From Dromiciops gliroides (taxonomy: Eukaryota; Chordata; Mammalia; Microbiotheria; Microbiotheriidae): a stretch of DNA of 64,000 nt. Both the position numbers and the translations under genes were made by a program. The notes below the pieces were generated by a model. That model made no database searches and was not told the DNA's origin. It saw only the letters and a list, made by a program, of their open reading frames with translations. The stretch lies in the NCBI RefSeq assembly GCF_019393635.1, contig NC_057862.1, positions 261,964,441 through 262,028,440 of the forward strand, read 5' to 3'. Shown in pieces: positions 25,103-36,414 of this stretch; the first letter of the stretch is position 1; the number at the start of each line of letters is the position of its first letter.

Positions 25103-25909
25103 TGATGTAGGGGATGGGTTTAATTGATCAAATTGAACATGAGGCATTCCAAAGAATTACAAGACTCCATGACTCAATTTCCTAAATTTTATTAAAATTC
25201 TGTGAGGCCATAGGGAGACAACAAAGAGATAAGTGTCTCAAATAGGGAGAGTAAAATGGTTATATTTATAGTGAGAAAAAGTAGGTTATCTCCTTGTTAT
25301 CTTAATCTCCTTTTTTGGGAGGTTCGTATTCTATTTTGGAATTCTTGGGGTCCTAAGACATCCTCCAAGATGTCTTTTTTACTAGGGTTATATTTTGGGG
25401 GTTTAAATGTCATAAGGTCATAAAGACTCATTTGGTCTTTTCTACAAATGTTTATAAAGACATGCTTAGGGGCAGCTAGGTGGCGAAGTGGATAGAGCAC
25501 CAGCCCTGGAGTCAGGAGTACCTGAGTTCAAATCAGACACTTAACACTTAACTAGCTGTGTGACCCTGGGCAAGTCACTTAACCCCACTTGCCTTATAAA
25601 AAAAAAAAAGGCATGCTTAAACTTGTCAGAGCCAGAGGGTCTCTCTGTTTATGGTATGTCTTTACTTTAAGGTCTGGTTTCTAGGTGTCCTATCATCTAG
25701 GAATATTAATGGCTATTAATGGTTAATAGTTCCTGGCTACTGTCTAAGCTTCTGTTGATCGTATTGGTTGGTAGGGACTGAACCCTCTAGTTACATTTCT
25801 GTTGATAAGAACACAAACCTTAGTTTCTCTGTTAACCACCCTTTTAGGTACTATTGATAAGGATTCAAGCCTCATTTTATCTGTTAACCCCTTTTAGCTT
25901 CCTCCATCA
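25103..25909 (-). mobile_element. solo LTR with 4-bp TSD
   Basis: Ends TGATG and CATCA; CAAT precedes the left end (25099-25102) and follows the right end (25910-25913). An AATAAA on the minus strand near 25180 sets the orientation. It holds a SINE at 25469-25608. Fossil solo LTR, no internal region. Confidence 0.78.
25469..25608 (+). mobile_element. CORE-SINE
   Basis: Sense copy in the LTR. Flanks AAAGACATGCTTA and AAAGGCATGCTTA form the duplication. Confidence 0.92.
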
Positions 25910-26260
25910 CAATGATCCAAGATAATCCCAAAGGATTATTGATGAAACATACTATCCCTTCCAAAGAAAGAACTGATATTGATGGAACAGACTGAAGCAT
26001 GCTATTTTTCACTTTCTTTCTTTTTTTCTTTTAATTAAGTTTGCTTGTACAAAATGACAAATATGGTAATTGTGGGAAAATGGGTAGTTCTCTCCTCTCA
26101 ATGGGGTATGGTAAGATTATTGGAATTTGGCATACCAATTGGGATGAGCCACACCTGGCCTGCTCTGAGTGACATATACTGCTGATGTCACAAGGAGAAA
26201 CCACTCTCCACAGGCAGTTTTGAAGGACCTCCCCTTTTGGGGGAGGAAGAGTAAATGCTT

Positions 26261-26406
26261 GGGGCAGCTAGGTGGTGCAGTGGATAAAGCACCAGCCCTG
26301 GAGTCAGGAGGACCTGAGTTCAAATCTGGCCTCAGACACTTGACACTTACTAGCTGTGTAACCCTGGGCAAGTCACTTAACCCCAATTGCCTCAAAAAAA
26401 AAAAAA
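26261..26406 (+). mobile_element. CORE-SINE
   Basis: Sense copy. AAGAGTAAATGCT flanks both ends exactly. Confidence 0.93.
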
Positions 26407-26784
26407 GAGTAAATGCTCTCTGAGGGGAGCTCAGTCTCTTCTGGAGTGACTTTCTCTTCCAGTTTGAGCAGCAGGAGCAGACAGCCCTGGCTGCAAAGCT
26501 GGTTTTCCATTGAAGCTATGGACCCCAGGGGGTGAGTTAACATATGAGCCCTGCTCTTTTGAATTAGCTGAACTGGAAGCAAGTTTGGGGATTGTATAGA
26601 CTTAGGTTAGAGTTAGGAGAATTATCCCTATTTCTTTTTCCTTATTCCCTTCTCTTTGATTTTACTAATTTCACGTTTGCTGTTTATTTTATTCCCATTA
26701 ATAAAACCTGATTCATTTGTGGAAAAGAGGCTGTTAGGCTCCTTTCTTATTGGCCTGGGAGAAATATCTAAAAAGGCAGTTCAG

Positions 26785-26942
26785 GGGGCAGCTAGGTGGC
26801 CCAGTGGATAAAGCACCAGCCCTGGATTCAGGAGGACCTGAGTTCAAATCCAGCCTCAGACACTTGACACTTACTAGCTGTGTGACCCTGGGCAAGTCAC
26901 TTAACCCTCATTGCCCTGCACACAAAAAATAAATAAATAAAA
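26785..26942 (+). mobile_element. CORE-SINE
   Basis: Sense copy with an AAATAAATAAATAA tail. AAAAGGCAGTTCAG is duplicated on both sides. Confidence 0.93.
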
Positions 26943-27637
26943 AAGGCAGTTCAGAGGGGAGGGAGCTTTGGACCTAGAGGTCCCTCATTATTTCTGGGAC
27001 CCTAATATTACAGTGAGCCACTCAATTAACTCTCCATATATTAAATTTGGCCCTCACAGGGGATATAAGTCAATCATACTCCTCCTGACCTGTTTTTAGG
27101 ACAAAGGTGTCAGATCCCCTCCTCCCCCTTGGACTAACAAAATCACATGGTTCCAGGAGCCCTGGTCTCAATAAGGTCCTCTCCAGAGTTGTGTCCATAT
27201 AAGGAAGAATAAGGTCCACTCCTGAGTTAGGCCCATATAAGGAAGAACTGATTAGGAATGGGAATACTGAGTTCTATTGTAACCCTTGAGTAATCAGACC
27301 AATGATTAAAAAGGAGAGGGCCCATTTGCGTTAGGGACTAGGGCCTGTGACTAGGGCCCACTAGCTGTACACTAGGGTGCCTCCTCAGGAGAAGGAATCA
27401 AAAGAGCCTTTGTCACATCACTGCTAAATTCCTGAGAATTATTGAGAAGAGGATTGTTTTCCCTCACAGTAATGTTTTAAATAAGCATACATGTATAACC
27501 CATATCTGATTTTTTCCCAGCTCAGGGAGGGGGGAGAGGAGGGAGGGAAAGAGGGATAAAAATTGGAACCAAAAACTATAAACAAAAAAGTTTATTATTA
27601 AAAAAATAGAATGAGTGGGTCAAACAACAAATCATAG

Positions 27638-28271
27638 TGTGAGAAAATAATTATTAATAATGAATTTCTAGCTGCTCTATCCCCTTCCCCAGAAACTAAT
27701 CTGGGATGAGCCTTCAGTTTAACCACAGAAATGAAGATTGACCTTAATGATTAGCTAGGGGAAGAAGCACACTTCTAGTTTAGAATTTGATCTCTAGACC
27801 ACCCCCTAAGTCAAGTCAATCAATGGAGCTGAATGATGCTAGCCAATTATCTTTGATCAATGTGTAGTGACCCAACTCTACCAAAAGGAGGATAAAAAAA
27901 CCCATGGGGACACTAGGCTCTCTCTCCAGCCCCCTTCCTAGAACTCACTCTCTTTCTCTTTCTCTCTCTCTCTCTTTCTCTCTCTCCCTTCCCCCCTTTC
28001 TCCCCCCCCTCTCCTCATTAGGTAATATATGACTTGAAGCCATGTGCACTCTCTTACTCTCTTACACTGGGCTCTCTCTCTCTGGCCCCCTTCCTGGGAC
28101 TCTTACACTCTCCTTGCTGCGTATGTGATTAATGGGGAAGTCATATAGACATGTGGTCAATACTTTATTAATATGCGACCTTCATTAATAATAAATGCTT
28201 ACTGCCCAAACTGGTACAATAGCCTTTAATTTATTAGTAGCAATATTTTAGAAATCCCAGCTAGTCCCACA
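27638..28271 (+). mobile_element. solo LTR
   Basis: TGTGAGAAAATAATT to TAGTCCCACA, with AATAAATGCTTACTGCCC near 28190 resembling the LTR at 19994. It sits 14 bases after the L1 resumes at 27608. A CT-rich expansion fills the middle. Flanks ATAG and ATAT do not give a clean duplication. Confidence 0.7.
27953..28016 (+). repeat. (CT)n pyrimidine tract
   Basis: CTCTCTTTCTCTTTCTCTCT-type run ending in C-rich sequence, within the LTR at 27638-28271. Confidence 0.9.
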
Positions 28272-28272
28272 A

Positions 28273-28418
28273 TATTTTTTTTTGCGGGTCAATGGGGGTT
28301 AAGTGACTTGCCCAGGATCACACAGCTAGTAAGTGTTAAGTGTCTGAGGCCAGATTTGAACTCAGGCACTCCTGAATCTAGGGCCAGTGCTCTATCAACC
28401 GTGCGACCTAGCTGCCCC
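28273..28418 (-). mobile_element. CORE-SINE
   Basis: Antisense copy directly against the right end of the LTR. Confidence 0.88.
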
Positions 28419-28511
28419 TCACCAATTATAATATACCAGACAGTCATTCAGTTTCTGATTGTAGCCCTCTAATTAGATAATGCCTATTGCCTCCCGGGCA
28501 GTCCATCCACA

Positions 28512-28665
28512 TTTTTTTTTTTTTTTTTGCGCAGGGCAATGAGGGTTAAAGTGACTTGCCCAGGGTCACACAGCTTGTAAGTGTCAAGTGTCTGAGGTCA
28601 GATCTGAACTCAGGTACTCCTGAATCCAGGACCGGTGCTTTATCTACTGCGCCACCTAGCTGCCC
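28512..28665 (-). mobile_element. CORE-SINE
   Basis: Antisense copy with GTCCATCCAC duplicated at both flanks. Confidence 0.93.
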
Positions 28666-28669
28666 TGTC

Positions 28670-28858
28670 CATCCACCTTTGAAGAGCTCTAATTGTTAGG
28701 AAGTTTTTCCTGATATCAAATTTAATTTTGCCTTTGTATATTCTACAATTTGCTCCAGGTTCTGCTCCCTAGGAACAAATAGAAAAAAATTCTATTACCT
28801 CTTTCATAGGACAGCCCATTCAAATATTTAAGACATCAAATGTGTGCTCTCTTCCCTC
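28670..28858 (-). mobile_element. L3/CR1 LINE fragment, left part
   Basis: CTAATTGTTAGGAAGTTTTT, TTTGCTCCAGGTTCTGCTCC and AGGACAGCCCATTCAAATAT are antisense L3. The same element resumes at 32465 after the LTR fossil. Confidence 0.75.
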
Positions 28859-29228
28859 TGTTAAGGGTTAAAATTCTAGCTAAACTGTCTAAAATATCTA
28901 ATGAGTGGTCGCCAATCAATTACAAGCTTTAGCAAGAGTTAGACTTTTAAGCATTTATTAAGGAGAATAAGAATTTGGTAAAGAGAGAGAGAAAGGCCTA
29001 GATTCCTATCTATTAAGGGAGAGCACATATCTAGCTCCATTCTCCGCCAGCGTCCTCAGGAAAGAAGCCCCAGAGTCAGCGCCAGTCTCTTCTTCCTCCT
29101 CCCACTAGTCCGCGTCACTTCCTCCCGCCAAAGAAAAGACTCCTGGTCTTGCCTCAAAGACCTTCGCTTCATGGGCAGAACTCTTCTACAGTAAGTATCC
29201 AGCAGGTGGCGTCATTCCAATCGTTACA
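28859..29228 (-). repeat. LTR, 3' copy by orientation
   Basis: TG..CA unit; repeated at 32090-32464. AATAAATGCTTAAAAGTC on the minus strand is the likely polyadenylation region. Confidence 0.88.
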
Positions 29229-32089
29229 GTCCCCCCTGATTGTTCCCTCAAGAAACAAATGTTTCCTTGACGGAACAGTTAAAAACAATATAATAACTAT
29301 TGCTAACTAATAATATGTGAACAACAATATAGAAAAGGAAGAGAGGAAAGTTTTGTCCAGAGGGGGCGATTTTTTTTTTTGTCTCATGAACCGACGCTTT
29401 GACATTAGTCTTGCAAAGGGAGGGCGCTCTGCAGAGAATACATGTTACAGATGGTGTATATTATAACAGAAAGAGAAAAAACAACAAAAACAACACATCA
29501 AAACTGTTCATTTAAAGTCTCTGAAAGTCCTTTCTCAGATTGTCCTCTAGGTGTAGTCGTGGAATGGAAGTCTTTTCAGGGGTTGATGTGTGGATGCTGG
29601 TAATCAGCCAGGAAAATTTCCTACAAAATTGAGCTATAACACAACTTTAAAATAGCTTTGTCAATAATCAAATCAAACAATGAAAGTTCTCAAAAACATG
29701 TCTAAGGGAATTCAGATCTTAGTTGTTACACATGAAACATATAATAAAACAAAAATTGAACCATTCTTTAAAATTATAATATTACTATAGTCCCCCCCCT
29801 TATGGAGGGTAATTGAGAAGACAATTGTACGTATTAATTATTAAAAAATAATTTTTTATCTTTGTTTCATCACTACTTTTGCATCATCTGCCTAATTATC
29901 CTCATGCCACTATGAGAAATTAAAAAATCTAATATAATTGGTAACAGGTGTCAAGGCCAAATTCAACACTGTATTTATCATGACACCTGAGATAATTATG
30001 GGGGTTACCATAAAAGAACAGAGAAATGATGGGATATGAGCATTCCCCACACTTGAGCAATATGTACTGCCCATACAGTATGCCAGGCTTAAAATAGGTG
30101 GATGGAATATATGTCCATGCCACCCGAACATATTGGAAGAAACTGAGTCAGACTTAATCAGATGCATGGGATTGAGATGTCCATGGCATCAGGCATATAG
30201 GAGGGAGCATAGAAGCCAGGTGTAGAGTGAGATGGGTGGGATGAATACTTCCAGCCATCTGTACAATATTGTGGGGAAAAAGAGAATAAAATATTAAACC
30301 AAGAGAATCCAACCTCAACAATTGGTCAAAAGCTGTTCCCTCGGCCATACTTGACTTCATGCATGTCTCCCCTCATGTGACAGTTCAGTGTCTGCTCTTG
30401 CATGTATTCCTCTTGTGATTGGATGGCATCTTGGCCAACTGGCATCTGATAACTCAGAATAAAGGCAATTAATGTCTTAAATGATAAGTTCCCATAATCC
30501 AAGTCTCATATGGATTTAAAAATTGAGGATAATAAATGATTGCAAAAATGTGAATACATCTTGACTCAGAACACAATATATAATTATGCAACAATTTCAA
30601 ATGATACCCCTTTTTTTTTAATATGCTTATCAAAAATAATACTTCTAGAATCAATTTACACTTGCCATGGCAAACAATTTGCTAGGGAAATGCTTTAAAG
30701 AGTTTGATCAAATAATCAGTTGAGAAAAATAACAAAAACAAAATAACTCAGAATATGGGAGCACAATACTCCTAGAATTAACATTGTATTATGAAATCAA
30801 AACCATGTTTCAAAATTAGATAGATGAATGAATAGAAGAAAAAACACATGGAATAATAAAAGACAATGAAATTCAAACTAGGGAAATCTAAATGAATATG
30901 AACTTCATATCAATAAGAGTATTATAAAATATAAACTTGATCACATGACTATAAAACGTTTTACAAATATTCTCCTTGTTTTAGAAACTAAGTATAAAAC
31001 ACAATCTCAAATGCATGAAATCTCTATGAAAATAAACCCATACCATTAATTTCAAAATGTATATATAATAGCATAGAAGTCCTATGTAACCTCTGAACTG
31101 ATACTATTACTCGAGTGATGATTCAGAACACTTTTGATTCCGATATCTAAAATCCCCCAATACTCATATCAATACCTTGCTGCTTACTTCTACATTTCTG
31201 TAAAATATATATCCTTCCATGGCAAAGAAGCAGTCTTGAACTATGTTGATGATTGTCATTCTTATTCAGCTTAAGTTTTTCTTCTTTAACCCCTCTATAT
31301 TGTCTGTCAGTCTTTTCACCATACAATGCTTATAAGATTACTAATTAAAGACAAAAGCAGGTTAGCAAAATATGAACAAACGAGCATATCTGGAATTTAA
31401 GGGTTTTCAAAGATTGTCTCAAAAGCACAGCCAGGCCGGGGAAGGGCTGAGCCTGAAGCTGCAAAATGCAGGTAGAAAAAGTGAGCATGCGCATTAGATC
31501 TTTCCCGGGCCGGAAGCAATGGGCTTGGCCATAGGAGGGAGATAGAGGGTGGGTCTGGAGAGGAGGGGAGGGACCAGAGCAATTTGAATCAGACTTGAAT
31601 TTTTGAACTCAGGCCTGGATTCCTCTTTCCCCCACTTGCCTCCAGGTGCTAGGGGATTAAAAAGCTTCTAGAGGGTGGGTCATTGCCTCCAGGCATGCAA
31701 AATTAAAGCAACAATTACTGTTAGAACTGGGAAAAAGCTGCGGGAATTCTTCAGGTTTCTCTGAAAAAGCATGGTGGGAGAGGGAGAGATATTTCCTTGT
31801 GTGAGTAAGTTGCTGGCTCTTTTAAACAAAAATAAAAAGAAAAATAGAAAATCCACAAAAACAAAGCATTAAACATGATTCTTATCTCCCATTTGTCTGG
31901 TTAAACAGACTAAAATCAAAATAGGATAATTAGGGAGTTTAAAAGGTCCATTTGAAAAAATTTAAAGGAAAACACAGCCAGTACGTCAGTACTTAGCAGT
32001 TAAAGGGAGAGGGTAGAGAAAATTTCTAACCCAACCAGAAGATCAGAAGGAAGACTGAGATTTAGCTTTCCTCTTCGTGGTCAGCCATC

Positions 32090-32464
32090 TGTTAAGGGTT
32101 AAAAATTCTAGCTAAACTGTCTAAAATATCTAATGAGTGGTCGCCAATCAATTACAAGCTTTAGCAAGAGTTAGACTTTTAAGCATTTATTAAGGAGAAT
32201 AAGAATTTGGTAAAGAGAGAGAGAAAGGCCTAGATTCCTATCTATTAAAGGGAGAGCACATTTCTAGCTCCCCTTCTCCGCCAGCGTCCTCAGGAAAGAA
32301 CCCCAGAGTCAGCGCCAGTCTCTTCCTTCCTCCTCCCACTAGTCCGCGTCACTTCCTCCCGCCAAAGAAAAGACTCCTGGTCTTTGCCCTCAAAGACCTT
32401 CGCTTCATGGGCAGAACTCTTCTACAGTAAGTATCCAGCAGGTGGCGTCATTCCAATCGTTACA
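32090..32464 (-). repeat. LTR, 5' copy by orientation
   Basis: Direct repeat of 28859-29228, ending at TTACA before L3 sequence resumes. Confidence 0.88.
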
Positions 32465-32960
32465 CTCTCTTCTTTTCTCCAGTCATTCTTCTATTTGTAT
32501 TTCTAACATTTAACACAATGATTGGCACATAGTGAGTAATTAATAAATTCCTACTTGACTGAATGACTGTAGGATTAAACACCCCTAGTTCTTTTAAGTG
32601 ATCGACATCTGACATAGAGTCAAGGCCCCTTCACCTTCATGGCTGCCCACCTCTGCACATTCTCCAACTTATCAATGTTCTTATATACTGTGGTTCACAG
32701 AACTGAATACAACATACCAGATAGAGTAGAATAAGGGCAGAATACAGGAAAATTATCTATTTTTTTTTTTTTTGCAGGGCAATGGGGGTTAAGCGACTTG
32801 TCCAGGGTCACACAGCTAGTAAGTGTCAAGTGTCTGAGACCAGATTTGAACTCAGGTCCTCCTGACTCCAGGGCTGGTACTCTATCCACTGCGCCACCTA
32901 GCTGCCCCTAATTATCTACTTCTTATTCCAGGAAGCTATACGTCTCTTAATGTGGCACAA
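32465..32960 (-). mobile_element. L3/CR1 LINE fragment, right part
   Basis: CTTCTTTTCTCCAG, TTCTCCAACTTATCAATGTT and ATACTGTGGTTCACAGAACT continue the antisense L3 begun at 28670. A SINE divides it at 32760-32908. Confidence 0.7.
32760..32908 (-). mobile_element. CORE-SINE
   Basis: Antisense copy. AATTATCTA repeats on both sides. Confidence 0.92.
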
Positions 32961-33034
32961 TCAATCAAAAAGCCTTGTTAACTATTTACTATATGCCAGG
33001 TACTGGGGATATAATGTAATAAAATGAATTTTAT

Positions 33035-33870
33035 TAGCTCTGAGGTAGCACCTCCCACCTATCAGATTGGCTCATATGACAAAAACGGAAAATGATAAGT
33101 GTTGGAGATGTAGGAAAATTGGAACACTAATGAATTGATGGTGGAGTTGTAAACTGATCCACCCATTCTGGAGATCAATTTGGAACTTTGCCCAAAAGGT
33201 TATAAAACTGCATACCCTTTGACCCAGTAATACCACTACTAGGTTTCTATCCCAAAGAGATCATAAAATGGGGAAGAGACACACATGTACAAAAATATTT
33301 ATAGCAGCTCTTTTTGTGGTGGCAAAGAACTGGAAATTGAGGAGATGTCCATCAATTGGGGAATGGCTGAATAAGTTGTGGTATATGAATGTCATGGAAT
33401 ACTGTTGTGCTATAAGAAATGATGAGCAGAAGGATTTCAGAAAACCTGGAAAGACTTACGTGAACTGATACTGAGTGAAGTGAGCAGAACTAGGAGAACA
33501 TTTTCCTCAGTACCAGCAACATTATTTGATGACAAACTGTGATAGGCTCTGCTCTTATCAGCAATACAATGATTCAAGATATTCCGAAATATCACGATGG
33601 AAAATGCTCTCTACATCCAGAAAAAGAACTATGGAATCTGAATGCAAACTGAAGCATACTTTGTTTTTTGTTTGTTTTTTCTTTCTTGTGGTTTTTCCCT
33701 TTTGTTCTGATTCTTCTTTTACAACATGACTAATATGGAAATATGCTTAAATAATTGTACATATAGCCTATATTATTGCTTGCTGTCTTGGGGACAGGGA
33801 GGGAAGGGAGGAAGAAAACTTTGGAACTCAAAATCTTACAAAAATGAATATTGAAAAAATGCTATTGCTT
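33035..33870 (+). mobile_element. L1 ORF2 end and 3' UTR
   Basis: Uninterrupted 5'-truncated L1: CACCTCCCACCTATCAGATT, GACCCAGTAATACCACTACT, AAATATTTATAGCAGCTCTT, then the 3' UTR with TTCTTTTACAACATGACTAA and GGGGACAGGGAGGGAAGGG. It is the best local reference for the L1 3' end in this window. Confidence 0.88.
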
Positions 33871-34123
33871 ATTTAAAAAAATGATGTTACTAAAGCTTAC
33901 ATTCTATTGAAGAAAACAACAGGTACATATATAGGTAAATATAATGTAACATTTCTTGGGTATACCCCACCACCAACTCATAACTTGCGGTTGGGTTTCC
34001 CAAGGGCCATCTGTCCCAGGTTCAATATAGGTAAGTATGTGTACTCCTAAAGCTCATGAACTTCTATTATGGCTCATTTCCATACTGAAAATTTACCAAA
34101 GCCTCAAAGAGACATACCCTTAC

Positions 34124-34190
<67 letters not shown>

Positions 34191-34684
34191 TCACTTCCAT
34201 TGATCTAGGCGTGAAAACTTCTTCTGGTTCCCCAGAACAAAAGGCACCTTCACTCAGAGCTGATGGATGGTCTTACACTTTGGTATGAAATCACAATAGA
34301 TGATGGTGACGAGACAGAAATAGCTAGCTGCTGAAAAAATGTATGGCTGGTAGCCTTTCCTCTGGACTACAAGGGACGCAGGAGTAAGGGAAAATTCTCT
34401 TCCCTGTCCCCAGAGGTCAAGATAGCTATGATTACATGGAAGAGAAATTTCCTCCCCCTCATTTGTAAATCCAAGGGAAAGCCTACCTGAGTCCCAAGCA
34501 ATATACTCGAAAGAGATAGATAGAGAGGAATAGGAACTTTTTCCTTTCTTTATATAGCCCACTAAGTGGACAACTCTTCCTGACTTAGCTGCCAATCATT
34601 TTCTACATAGCCTGTAGTTACAAGGACCAAATAAAAGCTGCTAATCACTTGTGTGTTTTAGCAAAGGACTAGAACACATATTCA
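33871..34684. other. intergenic, microsatellite only
   Basis: Apart from the (GT)n tract no repeat is recognised. A 113-codon antisense frame at 34254-34595 has no family that I recognise and is likely chance. Confidence 0.4.
34128..34188 (+). repeat. (GT)n microsatellite
   Basis: About 30 uninterrupted TG units, probably polymorphic. Confidence 0.97.
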
Positions 34685-34845
34685 TCAGATCCTCTTATAC
34701 ATTGTAGTTGTCGTCAGTCACGTCTAACTCTTTGTGTTCCAGTGAACCATGGCACACCAATGCTGCCCATGGGATTTTCTTGGCAAAGATACTAGAGTGG
34801 TTTGCCCATTTTCTTCTCCAGGGGATTAAGGTAAACAGAGGTTAA
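34685..34845 (-). mobile_element. RTE/BovB-like LINE 3' end
   Basis: CAGTCACGTCTAACTCTTTG, GCCCATGGGATTTTCTTGGC, AAAGATACTAGAGTGGTTTG and CATTTTCTTCTCCAGGGGAT resemble the reverse complement of the BovB 3' end known from ruminants. Related RTE elements are known in marsupials. Confidence 0.7.
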
Positions 34846-35159
34846 ATTGACTTGTACTTGTATACATACCTAACTTCTGTCAACTCTGATGCTCCTTAAC
34901 CCAATTCACACTCACAAAGCCAAGTCCCTACAAGGTCGGCTATATCTCTCCCTCAGGGTTCTGGTTTTCTCTGAGACTATTGGCTCAAGGGTACATGCTA
35001 GTGTCCCCCAATATAAATTGCCAATTACTCTCTTAAATATCAACTAATCAGAGCCAAGTAGTATTCCTCAATATAAATGATACATTATCATCCTACTATG
35101 ATTTTAACAGTTAATATTCTTTTTACATGGATTAATTTCTGGTGTCACCTCCCTGGTAC

Positions 35160-35450
35160 AGGCCCCTCATTTACTCTGGTAGGTCACTCTAACTCATCTC
35201 TGTACTGCAGTGCATCTTCCACTTAGCTACTCAAAGTGATTTAGTCTTTCTGGCCCATCCCCCAACCATTCAACAAAAACTCCAGTGGTGATTACCTCTA
35301 GGATCAAATCGAAATCCTCTGCTTGCTTTTAAAGCCTTTCATAAACTAGCACCTTCCTACCCCCCCTCTACCTTTAATACCCTACTACTCCTCAAGTACT
35401 CTAGAATCCAGTGACACTGGTATCTTTGCTGTTCCTCACCACATGCCATA
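35160..35450 (+). mobile_element. L2 LINE 3' fragment, left part
   Basis: AACTCCAGTGGTGATTACCT, CATAAACTAGCACCTTCCTA and TCCAGTGACACTGGTATC are L2 motifs. A SINE at 35457 interrupts it. Confidence 0.65.
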
Positions 35451-35456
35451 CATTTT

Positions 35457-35611
35457 CCTTTTTTTTTTTTTTTTTTGGTGAGTCAATTGGAGTTAAGTGA
35501 CTTGCCAGGGTCACCCAGCTAGTAAGTATCAAGTGTCTGAGGCTGGTTTTGAACTTAGGTCCTCTTGAATCCAGGGCCAGTGCTTTATCCACTGTGCTAC
35601 CTAGCAGCCCC
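35457..35611 (-). mobile_element. CORE-SINE
   Basis: Antisense copy. TGCCATACATTTTCCTT and TGCCATACATTTTTCTTT flank it. Confidence 0.92.
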
Positions 35612-35849
35612 CTGCCATACATTTTTCTTTGGCTGTCACCCTGTATCTAGGACAGCCAGGATGGCATAGTGGACAGAGTGCTACAACTTCAGCTAGGACA
35701 AATCTTAGTTCAAATCCAGACTCAGACCACTTCTTAGATATGTAAGCTAGAAAAAGTAATTTTTAACCTCAGCCTGCTTCAGTCTCTTTATTTATAAGTG
35801 GCTTAATTATAACACCTAACTCCCAGGGTTGTTATGAGATCAAATGAAA

Positions 35850-36020
35850 TAATATTTTTTTTGTTTGTTTTTTGGGGGTTTTTAGTGAGGCAATTGGGGT
35901 TAAGTGACTTGCCCAGGGTCACACAGCTAGTAAGTATTAAGTGTCTGAGGCCGGATTTGAACTCAGGTTACTCCTGACTCCAGGGCCGGTGCTCTATCCA
36001 CTGCGCCACCTAGCTGCCCC
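35850..36020 (-). mobile_element. CORE-SINE
   Basis: Antisense copy; ATGAAATAATATTTTT duplicated on both sides. Confidence 0.93.
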
Positions 36021-36050
36021 ATGAAATAATATTTTTAAAGTTGTAGGACA

Positions 36051-36203
36051 GGGGGCAGCTAGGTGGCGCAGTGGAAGAGCACCGGCCCTGGGAGTCAGAC
36101 GAACCTGAGTTCAAACCTGGCCTTAGACACTTAACACTCACTAGCTGTGTGACCCTGGGCAAGTCACTTAACCCCAATTGCCTCACTAAGAAAAAAAAAA
36201 AGT
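36051..36203 (+). mobile_element. CORE-SINE
   Basis: Sense copy inserted 30 bases after the previous one; A-rich tail. Confidence 0.9.
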
Positions 36204-36207
36204 GCTA

Positions 36208-36370
36208 GGGGACAGCTAGGTGGTTACCAGTGGATAAAGCACCAGCTCTGGATTCAGGAGGACCCTGAGTTCAAATCCAGCCTCAAAACACTTGACACTT
36301 ACTAGCTGTGTGACCTGGGCAGTCACTGAACCCTCACTGCCCACCAAAAAAACAACAACAACCACAAAAA
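36208..36370 (+). mobile_element. CORE-SINE
   Basis: Sense copy. AAAGTGCTA flanks it on both sides. Confidence 0.9.
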
Positions 36371-36414
36371 GAGAACAAAGTGCTATATAAATGCTAGCTA
36401 TTTTTCTCCCCTCC

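Larger units (their letters stand above)
26071..27468 (+). mobile_element. LTR element with 5-bp TSD
   Basis: It runs from TGTGGGAAAATGGG to TTTTCCCTCACA and is bounded by GTAAT on both sides (26066-26070 and 27469-27473). AATAAAACCTG near 26699 supports plus orientation. A 5-bp duplication differs from the 4-bp neighbours and suits an ERVL/ERV3-like source. SINEs lie at 26261 and 26785. Whether the part after about 27013 is LTR or internal relic is unclear. Confidence 0.7.
25097..27607 (+). mobile_element. L1 3' tail inserted in the L1, itself carrying two LTR elements
   Basis: AGAATGAGTGGGTCAA occurs at 25081-25096 and again at 27608-27623, a perfect 16-bp duplication. Between them lies a short L1 3' tail (25097-25102, 25910-26070 and 27469-27607, ending GTTTATTATTAAAAAA) opened by two LTR elements. 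Confidence 0.85.
28859..32464 (-). mobile_element. LTR-internal-LTR fossil, non-coding internal region
   Basis: Two nearly identical LTRs (28859-29228 and 32090-32464, about 370 bp, differing by only a few short changes) flank about 2.86 kb. Read on the minus strand, the LTR runs TGTAACGATTGG to CCCTTAACA. A G-rich tract (AGGGGGGAC) precedes the 3' LTR, and TGGCTGACCACGAAGAGG, two bases after the 5' LTR, sits at the primer-binding position. No long open frame survives and I see no recognisable gag, pol or env, so it is broken or non-autonomous. The close LTR match suggests moderate rather than great age. Flanks CCCTC and CTCTC may be the duplication. Confidence 0.85.
35648..36408 (+). mobile_element. 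MIR SINE opened by three CORE-SINEs
   Basis: The MIR head starts at AGGATGGCATAGTGGACAGA and runs through CTCCCAGGGTTGTTATGAGA. Its last part appears in pieces between insertions (ATGAAATAATATTTTTAAAG at 36021, AAAGTGCTATATAAATGCTA at 36377). The three inserts are at 35850-36020, 36051-36203 and 36208-36370. Confidence 0.78.

Noticed and set aside
26117-26395. Recurrent peptide with LGLSDLPRVTQLVSVKCL and similar in many frames across the window
   Set aside because: It is the translated CORE-SINE; the same peptide appears wherever the SINE lies, on either strand, and is not a protein family.
29910-30360. Short frames inside the LTR fossil (and the matching ones at 47431-47958)
   Set aside because: They are short, match no family that I recognise, and their presence in both copies follows from common descent of the repeat. 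Treated as fossil non-coding sequence.
34037-34288. Open frames with Cys-Val or Thr-His runs (also 58926-59141 and 63197-63547)
   Set aside because: They are (GT)n and (CA)n microsatellites read in frame.
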